Shown piece by piece: positions 54,346 through 62,588 of a stretch of DNA of 64,000 bases. Origin of the DNA: Meridianimarinicoccus aquatilis (GTDB lineage Bacteria; Pseudomonadota; Alphaproteobacteria; Rhodobacterales; Rhodobacteraceae); the NCBI RefSeq assembly GCF_004358675.1, contig NZ_SMZO01000001.1, positions 124,001 to 188,000 of the forward strand, in the 5' to 3' direction. Each line of letters opens with the position of its first letter. Within the stretch, counting starts at the first letter, position 1. The position numbers were made by a program, and so were the translations under genes. The notes under the pieces are model-generated. The model saw only the letters and a list, made by a program, of their open reading frames with translations, was not told where the DNA came from and ran no database searches.

Positions 54346-55067
54346 GGCTCAAACCGGATGCTGTGAAGCACAGAGCCGTGGTCCCGCAGCCAACGACGGC
54401 GCCGAGCATAGTCTGGGCAAAGCTGCGCCACCACATCCCAAAATGCACGCGAATGGTTCATTTCGACCAAGTGGGCCACTTCATGCGCGGCGACATAGTC
54501 AAGCACTTCGGGCGGCGCCATGATGAGTCGCCACGAGAACATCAACCGCCCCGCACTGCTACACGATCCCCACCGCGATCGCGTATCGCGCAGACTAAGC
54601 GAGCTGTAGCGACGCCCGACCTCAGAAGCGTAGCGATCGCAAGCGATGGCCAGACGCGCGCGTGCGGCCGTTTTCAGCAAGCCAGCAACTTGCGGCGCCA
54701 CCGGCAGGGCCGGGTTGATCTCGACCACGTCCGGGCCTAGGCGCGCCCTGCGACGCGGCGGGGCAACGGGCCGTATCGCAAGATCACGTCCTTCGACCGG
54801 GACAATCCCGCCCACCACCGGCGCAACGCTTTTTGGTTGACCTTCAATGTGCTCGCGAACCCAGTCTGCCTTGTCAAAAAGGAACTCTTCTGCGGTGCGC
54901 AATTTCATGGATTTGGGCACAGACAGGGTGACACGGCCATCCAGCCCCGACACCCGCAACGACAGACGTCTCGCCCGCGCCGACCGGCGCAAAAGCACTT
55001 CGACAGCGGGGTCGCCAGGAAGGATCAGCGTCTCTTGTCTGCTTTGCATCTTGGGCGTCGCGACCAT
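54342..55067 (-). CDS. YgjP/DUF45-type zinc metallopeptidase
   Basis: A 241-residue protein with the HExxH motif in AAHEVAHLVEMNHSRAFW near residues 197-214, the M48-like DUF45 signature, and the preceding DTRSRWGSCSSAGRLMFSWR typical of the family. The ATG at 55067 has GGAAAG 8 bases upstream; a GTG at 55082 is less likely. The N-terminal half is arginine-rich. The substrate is unknown. It forms a coupled pair with gntR. Confidence 0.9.
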   Translation of the reverse strand: MVATPKMQSRQETLILPGDPAVEVLLRRSARARRLSLRVSGLDGRVTLSVPKSMKLRTAEEFLFDKADWVREHIEGQPKSVAPVVGGIVPVEGRDLAIRPVAPPRRRARLGPDVVEINPALPVAPQVAGLLKTAARARLAIACDRYASEVGRRYSSLSLRDTRSRWGSCSSAGRLMFSWRLIMAPPEVLDYVAAHEVAHLVEMNHSRAFWDVVAQLCPDYARRRRWLRDHGSVLHSIRFEP

Positions 55068-55253
55068 TGTGTAACTTTCCACGTTTTGCCAACCTTAGCC
55101 TTGCGCAATCAGCTTGTCTTGCGCCAAGAGCGACGTGCAACCCGCAAAACTCTTTGACAACGCCATTTGACTGTGGCATCGGGCTGCTTCGCGTCGACGC
55201 AAAAGGTGCGTCAAGACGATCTGCCAGTTCGAATGTAAAAGGATACCGCTGCG

Positions 55254-55568
55254 ATGCCCAAAGAAGAATGGGGAACGAAAAGGCTGTGCCCGACCACGGG
55301 AAAACGGTTCTACGACATGAACCGCGACCCGATTGTGAGCCCCTACACCGGGGATGTCGTGACACTCGACACAGGCAAATCGCGTTCGCTGATTACTGAA
55401 AAGGCGAAGCCCGAGAAGGCGACTGACGACGAACCAGTTGTTCTCGAAGATGATGACGCCACCGCGGACACAGAAATCGACGACGATCTGCTTGAAGATG
55501 ACGATGACGATGACAGCGTGTCGCTTGACGAGCTGGCCGATGTGGCAGCGGACGACGAAGACACCTGA
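55254..55568 (+). CDS. TIGR02300 family protein with acidic tail
   Basis: A 104-residue protein conserved in alphaproteobacteria. The N-terminus WGTKRLCPTTGKRFYDMNRD and PIVSPYTGDVV is the family core, with a single cysteine. From about residue 60 the protein is nearly all aspartate, glutamate and small residues (the run EDDDDDDS lies near 80-87), so it is disordered and very acidic. The function is unknown. It is the last gene before tRNA-Ala and is divergent from the ygjP-like gene. Confidence 0.9.
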   Translation: MPKEEWGTKRLCPTTGKRFYDMNRDPIVSPYTGDVVTLDTGKSRSLITEKAKPEKATDDEPVVLEDDDATADTEIDDDLLEDDDDDDSVSLDELADVAADDEDT

Positions 55569-55629
55569 TAATAAAGAGGAAATTTTTCTCTTGAAACAAT
55601 CCGGCGGCTTGCATAGAAGGCGTCGGAAC

Positions 55630-55705
<76 letters not shown>

Positions 55706-55876
55706 AAATTCCAAACTGAAAAGCACCAGATAGTTCTGCCCTTTTCGTCAGAAGCCTTGCCTCTGCCGCGCAGACGGGTGCTGTTTTCCCTATGGAAATT
55801 CCTTCTGCTTTGATCCGCGCTTTTCAGCGTGTCGATCGCTGCGAAGCGCTTCCTCTGTCAAATCCGAGGATGGCCC

Positions 55877-56416
55877 ATGAGCGACCATTTCTTCATCGTG
55901 ACGGGCGGTCCCGGTGCGGGCAAGACCAGCCTGATCACCGAACTTGCCCGCCGCGGCTTTAATACGATCCCCGAGTCCGGACGCGCGATCATTCGCGAGG
56001 AGATGCCGAGCGGCGGAGACGCCCTCCCCTGGGCGGATCGCATGGCCTATGCCGAACGGATGCTTGAGCGCGACCTCCGCGTCTACGAGGACGCTCAGGC
56101 CCTCTCAGGCCCTGTGATCTTCGACCGCGGCATTCCCGACATCATGGGCTACCTGACCCTCTGCGGCCTCCCCGTGCCGCCCCACGTCGCTGCAGCGGCC
56201 AAGGCAGCCTGCTACAACGCCCACGTCTTCCTGACACCCTACTGGGACGAGATCTTCGCACAGGACACCGAACGCACGCAGACCCGCACCGAGGCCGAAG
56301 CGACCTGCGCCGTCATGCGGGAGACCTACACCGCGCTCGGATACCAAATCACGGAGTTGCCACGCGCCGACATTGCAACACGCGCCGACCTTGTCTGCTC
56401 GCAATTAGCGATCTGA
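55877..56416 (+). CDS. P-loop ATPase of the AAA_28/NadR-like type
   Basis: A 179-residue predicted nucleotide-binding protein or kinase. The P-loop is VTGGPGAGKTSLI at residues 8-20. Then come TIPESGRAIIREEM, VIFDRGIPDIMGYL with a conserved aspartate and arginine, and a lid-like segment ERTQTRTEAEA. The start MSDHFFIVTGG follows GAGGA; a longer frame reaching 55829 is unlikely. Similar ATPases occur singly in many proteobacteria and the substrate is unknown. It is GC-rich like the core, and lies between tRNA-Ala and the 3' tRNA-like repeat. Confidence 0.85.
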   Translation: MSDHFFIVTGGPGAGKTSLITELARRGFNTIPESGRAIIREEMPSGGDALPWADRMAYAERMLERDLRVYEDAQALSGPVIFDRGIPDIMGYLTLCGLPVPPHVAAAAKAACYNAHVFLTPYWDEIFAQDTERTQTRTEAEATCAVMRETYTALGYQITELPRADIATRADLVCSQLAI

Positions 56417-56578
56417 CCGTAACCTCCTGCTAGAGAGAGAACCTGCTGAGGCGGACAAACCGCGCAGCTCCCTCCGGTCTCCTACTACCTGAAGCTGACG
56501 GCCCAATGCGGACATTGGCGTACCCAAACGGTGCTGCGGCGCAGCTTTCGCAGAAGGACAAGGAAGGTTCTTGCTTTT

Positions 56579-58309
56579 CTATGAATTTGGCTCCACCGGA
56601 GCCACATCTGAATGGCTTTGCGGCGGCACCCAAAGTGTCGGCGGGATGGGCAAGCGGTAGTGCCTGCACGCCGTTAAAAATAGTGGCACCAGTCCTCGCT
56701 TCATCACCGTCATTTCAAGAATTGCCCCGCACTCCTTGATTGCGAGGTTCAGGGTATCTGCGATCTCCGCATGTCCACGTGACGGCGACAGGTCAGTTAT
56801 GCAGATCCCATGGTAGGTATCCCCACGCCAGACTTTCTGGTCTGTCTCCTCATCAGGGAACCACGCCTGATGTGAGCAGTCGGGTATTTTCTCTGAAAGT
56901 CGTCTGGAGAATTCTTCAATCAAATCTTGTTCGTCGCCATACTGAAGCCAAACGAACAGGTAGGGATACAGGACGCTGCCAACACAAGCCTCATTACGGT
57001 ATTCCTGCTCACTACTCGCAGGATGAGCAAGCAGATCGTTGTAGTCGCGAAAGCACGTTGGGTAGCTGGCATTGGTTAGAAGCGCGAACGATGTGTTCTC
57101 AGCCATGGCATGAAACCATGGCATAAATCGCCTGCCTGACGATGTTTGTTGTGCGAGATACATGACCAAGGCTGCCTCGATCATGTGATCGTCCTTGAAC
57201 GGAGACCCCAAAGTCGGGTTGTTGTTGATCAGAGCTACCAAGATGTCGAGCATTTTCGCTGTCTGATCGCTCAGGTAGCGAGCAAATTCGGGGTTCGCCT
57301 CTGAAAGAGCCTTCCCAAACAAGTCTGTCCAGATTGCACGGGTGGCCGCACGTCCGATCAGGTCGAACATCGCAAGATTGGCATCGACCGCCTCCCGTGA
57401 CTTCACCGAAACCGTCAGCGCGTGAAGCGTCTCGGCATGAGGATACAGTACCTTTTCAAAATACAACTCGGACATCATCAGATAGAGCCGAACGTATTGA
57501 TCCAAAATTTCTGTCAGAGTCACTTGATGCTTAGTGGGCTTCGGCTCGATTGGTTGTTCTCGCATTGCATCCCAGCAAAACAGTAAGCCCAATTCAGATA
57601 TCCGATAGACGACATCGAGGCTCCTAGCTTCAATCGCCCAAGCGCATATGACGTGGAGACCAATATACGCTTGTCTTAGCCTCAATAGTCGCTCTTTGTC
57701 TTTCATCTCCTCTTGAGGGAGAACGATGGCGACAAAACTTCTGGTATACTCGTAGCAAGCCTCTGGTTCGTTCACCATTGCAAGTGCTTTCTGGAAATGC
57801 CTGCGCGCCGCTTCGTCCAATAACTCCCGCGCCAACAAAGACCTTTCCATAAATCCGGCCAGGCGGTCGCCGTTCCATAGCTCAAAGCACACTTCGCTAG
57901 TAGCATTTTTCTGCGTGAAGCCAGCCCAGTTGCCCTCAACAGTTTCTTTTAACTCGCCCCCCATGCACAAACATATTTTGATCGGCAAATCATGATGCTC
58001 TTTTGCAATTTTTGAACCGATGTAGACATCCAGTATTTCTTGCAACTCTGGACGCACTGATTGTGGCCCTGCATCCCAATCGTTGCGCCCTACGTCCCCT
58101 GCCTTTACGCAGAGCAAATAGAGGTACTTCTGATCATCGTCTGGCAACTGACCTACGGCAGATATATCAACTCCATCTTGGCGAGTTCCGATCATTGGAG
58201 TTTTCAGCACCTGCAACCCCATCGCAGACAGCAAATTTGGCAACAAGACTTTGTCAAGGTCACCACGTTCCTTGAGGGACGCCAGGTATTCTTTGAGTAT
58301 TAGTTTCAT
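56579..58309 (-). CDS. Large accessory protein with a possible Mrr-like PD-(D/E)XK N-terminus (576 residues)
   Basis: Not recognised as a named family. Residues 41-50 GTRQDGVDIS and 61-70 KYLYLLCVKA have the spacing and hydrophobic pattern of a restriction-endonuclease core, G-x-D followed by a strand and x-x-K, with Asp48 and Lys69 as candidate catalytic residues. The glutamate before the lysine is replaced by Cys67, so activity is doubtful. AGDVGRNDWDAGPQSVRPEL follows. The remainder (about 150-576) is mostly helical with no motif seen. The start is 2 bases after the upstream gene's stop, so the two are co-translated. Base composition is visibly AT-richer than the core. Confidence 0.75.
   Translation of the reverse strand: MKLILKEYLASLKERGDLDKVLLPNLLSAMGLQVLKTPMIGTRQDGVDISAVGQLPDDDQKYLYLLCVKAGDVGRNDWDAGPQSVRPELQEILDVYIGSKIAKEHHDLPIKICLCMGGELKETVEGNWAGFTQKNATSEVCFELWNGDRLAGFMERSLLARELLDEAARRHFQKALAMVNEPEACYEYTRSFVAIVLPQEEMKDKERLLRLRQAYIGLHVICAWAIEARSLDVVYRISELGLLFCWDAMREQPIEPKPTKHQVTLTEILDQYVRLYLMMSELYFEKVLYPHAETLHALTVSVKSREAVDANLAMFDLIGRAATRAIWTDLFGKALSEANPEFARYLSDQTAKMLDILVALINNNPTLGSPFKDDHMIEAALVMYLAQQTSSGRRFMPWFHAMAENTSFALLTNASYPTCFRDYNDLLAHPASSEQEYRNEACVGSVLYPYLFVWLQYGDEQDLIEEFSRRLSEKIPDCSHQAWFPDEETDQKVWRGDTYHGICITDLSPSRGHAEIADTLNLAIKECGAILEMTVMKRGLVPLFLTACRHYRLPIPPTLWVPPQSHSDVAPVEPNS
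56587..56597 (+). other. 11-bp copy of the tRNA-Ala 3' end (possible att site)
   Basis: TTGGCTCCACC here equals bases 55694-55704 of tRNA-Ala. It lies at the very 3' end of the AT-rich two-gene operon. Integrases often target tRNA 3' ends and leave such a copy. The match is short and lies within codons of the downstream gene, so chance cannot be excluded. Confidence 0.4.
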
Positions 58310-58311
58310 TT

Positions 58312-60048
58312 TTATTTTCTCTGCTCGACCCTGAAAACCAAGAGCAAACGATTAAAACCAACCGGATCCACAACGGACAAACGAGGAAATTCAAAGCTAT
58401 AGGACTGTTCGCTCAGCGGGGTGATGCTTGGAAACTTCTCGCCATCAGCACCCGTGATCATACTAAAGTTCTTGCGACCGTAGAGCATCGTCGCAGTATG
58501 AAACGTATCGCCAAAGATGGACATTTTCCGAGCTTGCTTTTGAATATCAGTGCTCCTCTGGTGATCTTTTATCGCAGCCGCGCGCCTCGCTTCATTTGAG
58601 GGTTCAAGTTCACTGATTTCTTCCGCATTTCTTAATCCCTCTATGTACGCCTTGTGTCGCGCTACCAGGTCTTGAGATGCCTTAGCCACAGTCGGAGAAG
58701 TACTAGACGCTTGCAGCTCAAGATACGGCCTAAGCTCACTAGAATAGCTCAGCAGAAGTGGCTCCCAAAGCAGTCCTTCTACCTCGGGAACAGCGTTGGG
58801 ATGTCCATGTTCTACTAGGCTGAGAAGAATTGACGCCGCCGTGATCTCATGCAGCCAAAGGAACCCGATACATTTTCGGGCTAGAAAGACTTGATCGGCC
58901 GCTTCGTGGGGTAGGTCTTGCGGCAGGAGAGGTAGCGCGGCTCCCTTATCTCCGCCACTGACCATCTCGGCCAAGAAGCTGCACAAGGAAAAGTCACCAG
59001 AATTAAGCCATCGTGCGAACAGATATGACCCGTTTGCGGGATCCTCCCAAACCCATTCGCAAAAACTATGAAACTGCTTGCTCTTAGCTGGCTCCTCGAA
59101 GCGCGGAACCATGGCCTCTATGAACGCGACCACTTCCTTGAACGACCAGCGGTCATCTTTCCAGGTTAGCGCGTGATCTATCCAGTGGCTTACTGTTTCA
59201 AAACTGGAGGATATGCTTTGTGATTTACTTAATACTGCACTGATAGTTTGCCCTGTGGATGCATTCTTGTGATAGAAAAGCATCGCACACAGGCGCACCA
59301 AGTCTTCATCAGTCGGCTTGGCGAGAAGGGACTTGATCACTTCATCTTGCCGATATTTTTCCTCGGTCGCTTCATTATTCCAAACGCGAAAGACAGCTTC
59401 AATTGCAGCATTTCTCGTATCATCCGAATACGGGTTCTGAATTTCCGACAGACAAGCATCTATGCCGATTTGGTCATCCTGTATTGTCATATTTTTCAAC
59501 CTTCCCAAGGCGCGAAAACCAATGGAACGGATTTCTGCTCTACTGTCCCCTACAAAGTCTACCAAGCACTCAAAGTCATTGAGGCCTTGCAAAGCAAACA
59601 AACACGAGCGTTGGCAATCTGCTCGGCCGTCTTTTGCGCCTAGTATAATCTCTCTGGCCTTTGAGGGATGTTTTTCGCACCAACGAACGAATGACACAAA
59701 TGGTGTGTTAGAAGCCCCATCATTGCCTGCTCTTTCGACCAAACATTCAGCAAATCTCTGAACAGCGGGATATTGATCTATCACATGCTCAATTGCGTCA
59801 GACAACGCGCCAAACACCATCCAAAAGTCGTTGTGATCAAGCCGTCGTATGGCCTCAAGATTGGCGTCTGAGAGCAGAGCGATCTCCCCCGAATTATGCA
59901 GTTGAGCCAAAAACCCGCCTAATTCACGCTTTCTGTATTTGTATTCGAGGTCGAGAATTGCGGGGATAAGGCGTCTGGCCGCGTCGCCCTCGACAATCAG
60001 TTGAGTTAAGTTGCTTTCGTCCGTCACTCCGCCAGCCTCGTTCGTCAT
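58312..60048 (-). CDS. Large helical, HEAT-like accessory protein (578 residues)
   Basis: First gene of the two-gene unit. It is almost wholly helical, and residues about 141-225 look like HEAT or armadillo repeats (CQRSCLFALQGLNDFECLV, then AEIRSIGFRALGRLKN and RNAAIEAVFRVWNN). The C-terminal 100 residues are more beta-like (NFSMITGADGEKFPS, YSFEFPRLSVV). No enzyme motif or membrane segment is seen. Helical-repeat scaffolds of this kind occur in several phage-defence systems, but no specific family is recognised. The start MTNEAGGVTD has only a weak AGAGAA upstream. Confidence 0.75.
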   Translation of the reverse strand: MTNEAGGVTDESNLTQLIVEGDAARRLIPAILDLEYKYRKRELGGFLAQLHNSGEIALLSDANLEAIRRLDHNDFWMVFGALSDAIEHVIDQYPAVQRFAECLVERAGNDGASNTPFVSFVRWCEKHPSKAREIILGAKDGRADCQRSCLFALQGLNDFECLVDFVGDSRAEIRSIGFRALGRLKNMTIQDDQIGIDACLSEIQNPYSDDTRNAAIEAVFRVWNNEATEEKYRQDEVIKSLLAKPTDEDLVRLCAMLFYHKNASTGQTISAVLSKSQSISSSFETVSHWIDHALTWKDDRWSFKEVVAFIEAMVPRFEEPAKSKQFHSFCEWVWEDPANGSYLFARWLNSGDFSLCSFLAEMVSGGDKGAALPLLPQDLPHEAADQVFLARKCIGFLWLHEITAASILLSLVEHGHPNAVPEVEGLLWEPLLLSYSSELRPYLELQASSTSPTVAKASQDLVARHKAYIEGLRNAEEISELEPSNEARRAAAIKDHQRSTDIQKQARKMSIFGDTFHTATMLYGRKNFSMITGADGEKFPSITPLSEQSYSFEFPRLSVVDPVGFNRLLLVFRVEQRK

Positions 60049-60184
60049 TTCATTCTCTGCACAATCATACCGCGCAGACCAATCGTTGGAAACTGCCGCC
60101 TCTCAAGGAGGTATAGGTAATTTGCACAATAACTTTGGTCTGCTCTCCGCCCTTCTGCCTCTTCGCAACCGCTGTAGCGTCCGG

Positions 60185-60772
60185 CTACCACAGATCGTCG
60201 AACCGGTGCGCCGCCGTCCGCGTGTAGTGCGCTGTGTGCCGGGGGTCTCGATGGCCGAGGTAATCCTGAATGACCCGTAGATCGCGGCCTTTGTTTGCCA
60301 AGGCGAAACCGCAGGAGTGGCGAAGCATATGTGGATAAACGCGCTCCAGTCCGGCACGGGTGCCGGCGGTCCCGACAATGTAGTTCACGGCCTGCCGTGT
60401 GAGCGGGAGCTTACGTTCGGAGACGAAGAGCCAGGGCAGTGCATCGTCTCTGCGCGCGAGCCAGCGCTTGATAGCCCGCAGCTCGTCGCCAGCGACTGGC
60501 TGCTCGACACTGAGCCCGTTCTTCAGCCGTGTGATCCAGATCCGCGACTGCTCTAGATCCACATCTCGTCGTCGAAGCGCTATCGCTTCGGAGACGCGCA
60601 GGCCGTGCCGGAACATCATCAGGATCAAGAGGTGATCGCGAACACCGTGGCGGCCCTTTTTGGCGGCAGCGAGAAGCCGGTCGATATCCGGCTGACCAAG
60701 GTAGTCCCGGCTCCGCACATGGGCGTCGGTCGGCCGGTCATCGATACTCTTGACACTTCGCCGGTTGGGCAT
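60185..60772 (-). CDS. Short FimB/FimE-type tyrosine recombinase
   Basis: A 195-residue site-specific recombinase consisting almost only of the catalytic domain. Catalytic residues are visible: Arg in MFRHGLRVSEAIAL, Lys in TRLKNGL, His-x-x-Arg in MLRHSCGF, His in LGHRDPRHTAHY and Tyr in HYTRTAAHR. Full integrases are usually 300-400 residues, so the N-terminal arm and core-binding domains are missing, as in FimB/FimE. The start MPNRRSVKSI follows AGG at good spacing. It may move or invert nearby DNA; it is the only integrase in the accessory block. Confidence 0.88.
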   Translation of the reverse strand: MPNRRSVKSIDDRPTDAHVRSRDYLGQPDIDRLLAAAKKGRHGVRDHLLILMMFRHGLRVSEAIALRRRDVDLEQSRIWITRLKNGLSVEQPVAGDELRAIKRWLARRDDALPWLFVSERKLPLTRQAVNYIVGTAGTRAGLERVYPHMLRHSCGFALANKGRDLRVIQDYLGHRDPRHTAHYTRTAAHRFDDLW

Positions 60773-60821
60773 GGTCCTGTTGCCTCTCGCAAGTCTCTGC
60801 CTGGCAAGGTTTGGCCTTGAA

Positions 60822-60857
60822 CAACTCTTAACAAAACACACGAAGTGTAAAGAGTTG
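60822..60857. repeat. Inverted repeat upstream of the recombinase
   Basis: CAACTCTT at 60822-60829 and AAGAGTTG at 60850-60857 are perfect 8-base arms, extending imperfectly outward (TTGAA / TTCGAG). An inner ACAC-GAA-GTGT lies in the spacer. It sits 50-85 bases upstream of the recombinase start and could be an operator or a recombination site. Confidence 0.5.
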
Positions 60858-60990
60858 CTCGAACATCAACGAGGTTCCAGCATTATCGTCGCAGCACGAC
60901 AAGCTCACACTTCTTTGACGAAGCTCTACAAGCTCGAGTCGCATGCCAGCTAGTCATGCCAAAGCGCGGCGAGGTCCGCAGCCAGTCCTA

Positions 60991-61714
60991 GGCCGTGTTG
61001 ACAAAAGGGATTCACACCGTGCCGTGAGCGTGATTCAAGCTGGTATTTGCGATGGAGACCAGCTTGGCACGCGATCTGATGTCGGACGAGGAATGGGCGT
61101 TCTTTGAACGTTTCATCCTTGCAGTCCGCGCCCCGAACGGGCGGAAAGCCACCAACCACCGTCTTGTTCTTGATGGGATTTTCTGGATTTCCCGCACGGG
61201 CGCCCCTTGGAGGGACCTGCCCGAAGAGTTTGGTAAGTGGTCGAGCGTTTACCAGCAGTTCCGACGCTGGACGCTGGCAGGGTTATGGGAGGACATCATG
61301 GACGCGCTGAACCATAGTGGGGCAGTGCCAGACGCCCTGCAGATGATCGACAGCACCGTGATCCGCGCCCATCACCAGGCAGCGGGCGCAAAAGGGGGAC
61401 TCCGCGGCAGGGTTTCGGCCGTTCTCGTGGTGGTTTCACGACCAAGATCCACCTCCGCGTCAACGCAGCAGGCCTGCCCATGAGAACCGAGATCACGCCG
61501 GGCCAAACATCCGATTACATGGGGTTTGATCTGGTCATGGCCGACAACTTGCCCGAGCCGAGCGTTCTGCTGGCAGACAGGGGTTACGATGCTGACAGCA
61601 TTCGCCAAAAGATGGATGCGCGGGATGTGTTGCACCAAATCCCCATGCGCAAATCACGCAAGATGCGCGTCGGTGTCGATCATTCGCTGTATTCGTTGCG
61701 TAACCTTGTCGAAC
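60991..61714 (+). mobile_element. IS5-family (IS427-like) insertion sequence, 3' part displaced
   Basis: The left end is GGCCGTGTTGACAAAAGGG at 60991, typical of IS427-group terminal repeats, preceded by CTA, which fits the short TA-type target duplication. The element carries a transposase in two frames and is cut at about 61714 after the codons for NLVER, where an IS66-type end begins. The right end is not in the window. Confidence 0.8.
61052..61714 (+). pseudogene. IS5-family transposase, two frames, C-terminus interrupted
   Basis: Frame 1 (from ATG 61052) reads through ISRTGAPWRDLPEEFGKWSS and the first catalytic aspartate in MIDSTVIRAHH. At AAAAGGGGG (61390-61398) a -1 shift leads into TPRQGFGRSRGGFTTKIHLR and the frame ending near 61758. 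That frame has the second aspartate in LLADRGYDADSIR and the glutamate in LRNLVERN. The -1 shift on an A/G run is the normal way IS427-group transposases are made. After NLVER the family sequence stops and IS66 DNA follows, so the protein lacks its last part and is probably inactive. Confidence 0.85.
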
Positions 61715-61813
61715 GTAACCGCACCATTGGCACCGCCTGCCTGACGCTGGGGCGATGATCTAAGATACGTGTTTAACGACGTCGTTAACGACGTGTCTTA
61801 TGCGGGGTCATCG

Positions 61814-62182
61814 ATGCGTGGTGAAATTCTTGGGGTCGAGCGACGGCGTTTCTGGCGTGACGAGGACAAGCTCGAGATTGTCATGTCGGTTGGGATAGAC
61901 GGGGCGACGGTGACGCAGGTGGCGCAACGCCATGAGGTTACGCGGCAACAGATTTACGCCTGGCGGCATGATCTCAAGAAGAAGGGCCTGTGGACGCCCA
62001 ATGCCGGGGCGCTTTTCTACCCTTTGGATATGCCAGTGTCGGCGGGGCAGCCTACGGCAGCTGATACGTCGCCACCAGTTGCAGTCGAATTGCGCTTACG
62101 GTGCGGCCATCGCCTTCATTTTGATAGCACGATAGACCCGGCCGCGCTGACGTCCTTGATCCGTGCCGTGGAAGCCGCATGA
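61814..62182 (+). CDS. IS66 accessory protein TnpA
   Basis: A 122-residue helix-turn-helix protein of the IS66 Orf1 type. The HTH is in IDGATVTQVAQRHEVTRQQI and YAWRHDLKKKGLW. The start MRGEILGVERRRFW is preferred over an upstream ATG at 61769 because relatives begin with this RRR-W pattern. The stop overlaps tnpB by ATGA. It is needed for IS66 transposition together with TnpB in related elements. Confidence 0.88.
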   Translation: MRGEILGVERRRFWRDEDKLEIVMSVGIDGATVTQVAQRHEVTRQQIYAWRHDLKKKGLWTPNAGALFYPLDMPVSAGQPTAADTSPPVAVELRLRCGHRLHFDSTIDPAALTSLIRAVEAA

Positions 62183-62526
62183 TCGGCCCTGGCACCGGCG
62201 TTCGCGTGTATCTGGCCTGCGGTGTGACGGATATGCGAAAGGGGATCGCCGGGCTGGCGGCACTTGCCCAAGATGTGCTGCGTCAGAAACCCGCCAGTGG
62301 GGCGGTGTTTGCGTTCCGGGGACGGCGTGGTGACCGGCTGAAGCTGCTCTACTGGGACGGTCAGGGGTTTTGCCTCTATTACAAGGTGCTTGAGCGGGGG
62401 CGTTTCCCTTGGCCGAGCGCCAAGGATGGGGCGGTGCGGCTGACCTCTGCACAGCTCGCGATGCTCTGGGAAGGCATCGACTGGCGGCGTCCCGATTGGG
62501 GCGCTCCGCCTGCGCGGGTCGGGTGA
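62179..62526 (+). CDS. IS66 accessory protein TnpB (Orf2)
   Basis: A 115-residue IS66 Orf2-like protein. The hallmark is VYLACGVTDMRKGIAGLAAL near residues 10-29, with AFRGRRGDRLKLLYWDGQGF and CLYYKVLERGRFPWP later. The start is in the tnpA stop. The function in transposition is unresolved. Confidence 0.93.
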   Translation: MIGPGTGVRVYLACGVTDMRKGIAGLAALAQDVLRQKPASGAVFAFRGRRGDRLKLLYWDGQGFCLYYKVLERGRFPWPSAKDGAVRLTSAQLAMLWEGIDWRRPDWGAPPARVG

Positions 62527-62588
62527 TTTTGCGACCTGATTTGCTTTATTTATATGGTGCTATAGCCTGATTTTTGGTAGTCAGGCGC

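Noticed and set aside
60074-60143. GCAGACC/GGTCTGC inverted repeat between the recombinase and the two-gene operon
   Set aside because: Only 7-base arms 56 bases apart, expected by chance at this scale.
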